A stretch of 5,731 nucleotides of DNA from Nitrospinota bacterium (lineage in GTDB: Bacteria > Nitrospinota > Nitrospinia > Nitrospinales > VA-1). Of this stretch, positions 5,576 through 5,731 are shown piece after piece. The translations under genes were made by a program, and so were the position numbers. The notes beneath the pieces were generated by a model. That model was given only the letters and a program-made list of their open reading frames with translations. It ran no database searches and had not been told where the DNA came from. The first letter of the stretch is position 1, and each line of letters opens with the position of its first letter. The stretch lies in the NCBI GenBank assembly GCA_022567815.1, contig JADFGI010000211.1, positions 1 through 5,731 of the forward strand, in the 5' to 3' direction.

Positions 5576-5731
5576 ATGCCAGACAATTTAACCACAACGA
5601 CTCAGGTGGATGCTGGGGTAGAGCTTTATTATGATAAGCTGCTCCTGGTTTTCGCCACCCCCCATTTGGTGCATGATCGATTTGCGCAGATGAGGCCCAT
5701 TCCCCAAGGTTCCGGGAAGATCATCAAGTTT
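5576..5731 (+). CDS. N4-gp56 family phage major capsid protein, N-terminal fragment
   Basis: This is the first 52 codons of a phage major capsid protein, cut by the window end. The ATG at 5576 follows GAGGT (5565-5569) with a 6-nt spacer and begins 24 nt after the preceding stop, as expected inside a phage structural operon. The start MPDNLTTTTQVD, the following LYYDKLLL segment, the H-x-x-VHDRF-type segment and RPIPQGSGKIIKF match my memory of the N-terminus of the N4-gp56 capsid family (HK97-fold shell protein of tailed phages and prophages). Full-length members are usually about 300-400 residues, so most of the gene lies beyond the window. Its presence next to a bacterial sensor kinase is the main sign that phage DNA adjoins or interrupts the chromosome here. 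Confidence 0.8.
   Translation, partial: MPDNLTTTTQVDAGVELYYDKLLLVFATPHLVHDRFAQMRPIPQGSGKIIKF

Larger units (their letters stand above)
5132..5731 (+). mobile_element. phage structural-gene fragment (capsid operon), left edge at about 5120-5150
   Basis: From about 5120-5150 to the end of the window the DNA encodes phage-like proteins: the C-terminal ~140 residues of a protein joined in frame to the kinase, then the start of an N4-gp56-type major capsid gene. By hand count 5281-5460 is about 64% GC against about 47% at 4621-4800, although other kinase regions also reach 60%, so composition is only soft support. No integrase, attachment repeat, terminase or transposon end is visible at the edge. 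The precise breakpoint cannot be fixed; the imperfect 10-bp repeats at 5122-5131 and 5155-5164 flank the likely zone. Confidence 0.6.

Overview
The window looks like chromosomal DNA of a Gram-negative, chemotactic environmental bacterium. Two long sensory-signalling genes lie head to tail on the + strand and then run abruptly into phage structural-gene sequence. Base composition is mixed: by hand count the spacer at 301-420 is about 23% GC and most coding DNA is about 45-60%. The receptor style (paired PAS domains carrying an FHKNP motif) and the kinase style (MASE3-PAS-PAS-GAF-HisKA) are typical of Deltaproteobacteria/Nitrospinota-like lineages, but no taxonomic marker gene is present and this placement is only a guess.

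Layout. 1-126 is AT-rich leader with a possible promoter. 127-312 is a small ORF (61 aa) with a very good ribosome binding site and no recognisable family; it carries a GC-rich hairpin and a 12-bp perfect palindrome near its 3' end. 313-512 is an AT-rich spacer without a clear gene. 513-2372 encodes a soluble methyl-accepting chemotaxis protein (MCP) with two tandem PAS domains, a HAMP-like stretch and a complete signalling hairpin. 2373-2548 is a 176-nt spacer with a strong orphan Shine-Dalgarno sequence, a possible stem-loop and a possible 13-codon leader ORF. 2549-5551 is one 1000-codon frame. Its first ~857 residues are a membrane-bound sensor histidine kinase (MASE3-like domain, FixL-like PAS, second PAS, GAF, HisKA). 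Its last ~140 residues look like a phage protein and replace the expected ATPase domain. 5576-5731 is the start of an N4-gp56-family phage major capsid protein, cut by the window edge.

How the parts fit. The cytoplasmic MCP would feed a CheA/CheW array from an intracellular cue. The kinase would sense through its membrane domain, a possible haem-type PAS, and GAF, but as read here it has no catalytic ATPase domain and could not autophosphorylate alone. The most striking feature is the in-frame junction near 5120-5150 between the kinase and a capsid-operon fragment. It could be a real recombination event, a prophage-associated rearrangement or an assembly chimera. The sequence alone does not decide; because a phage structural operon is entered in its middle, I consider an artefact or an illegitimate recombination more likely than a functional fusion. 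I see no CRISPR array, tRNA, rRNA, transposase, integrase or obvious defence system.
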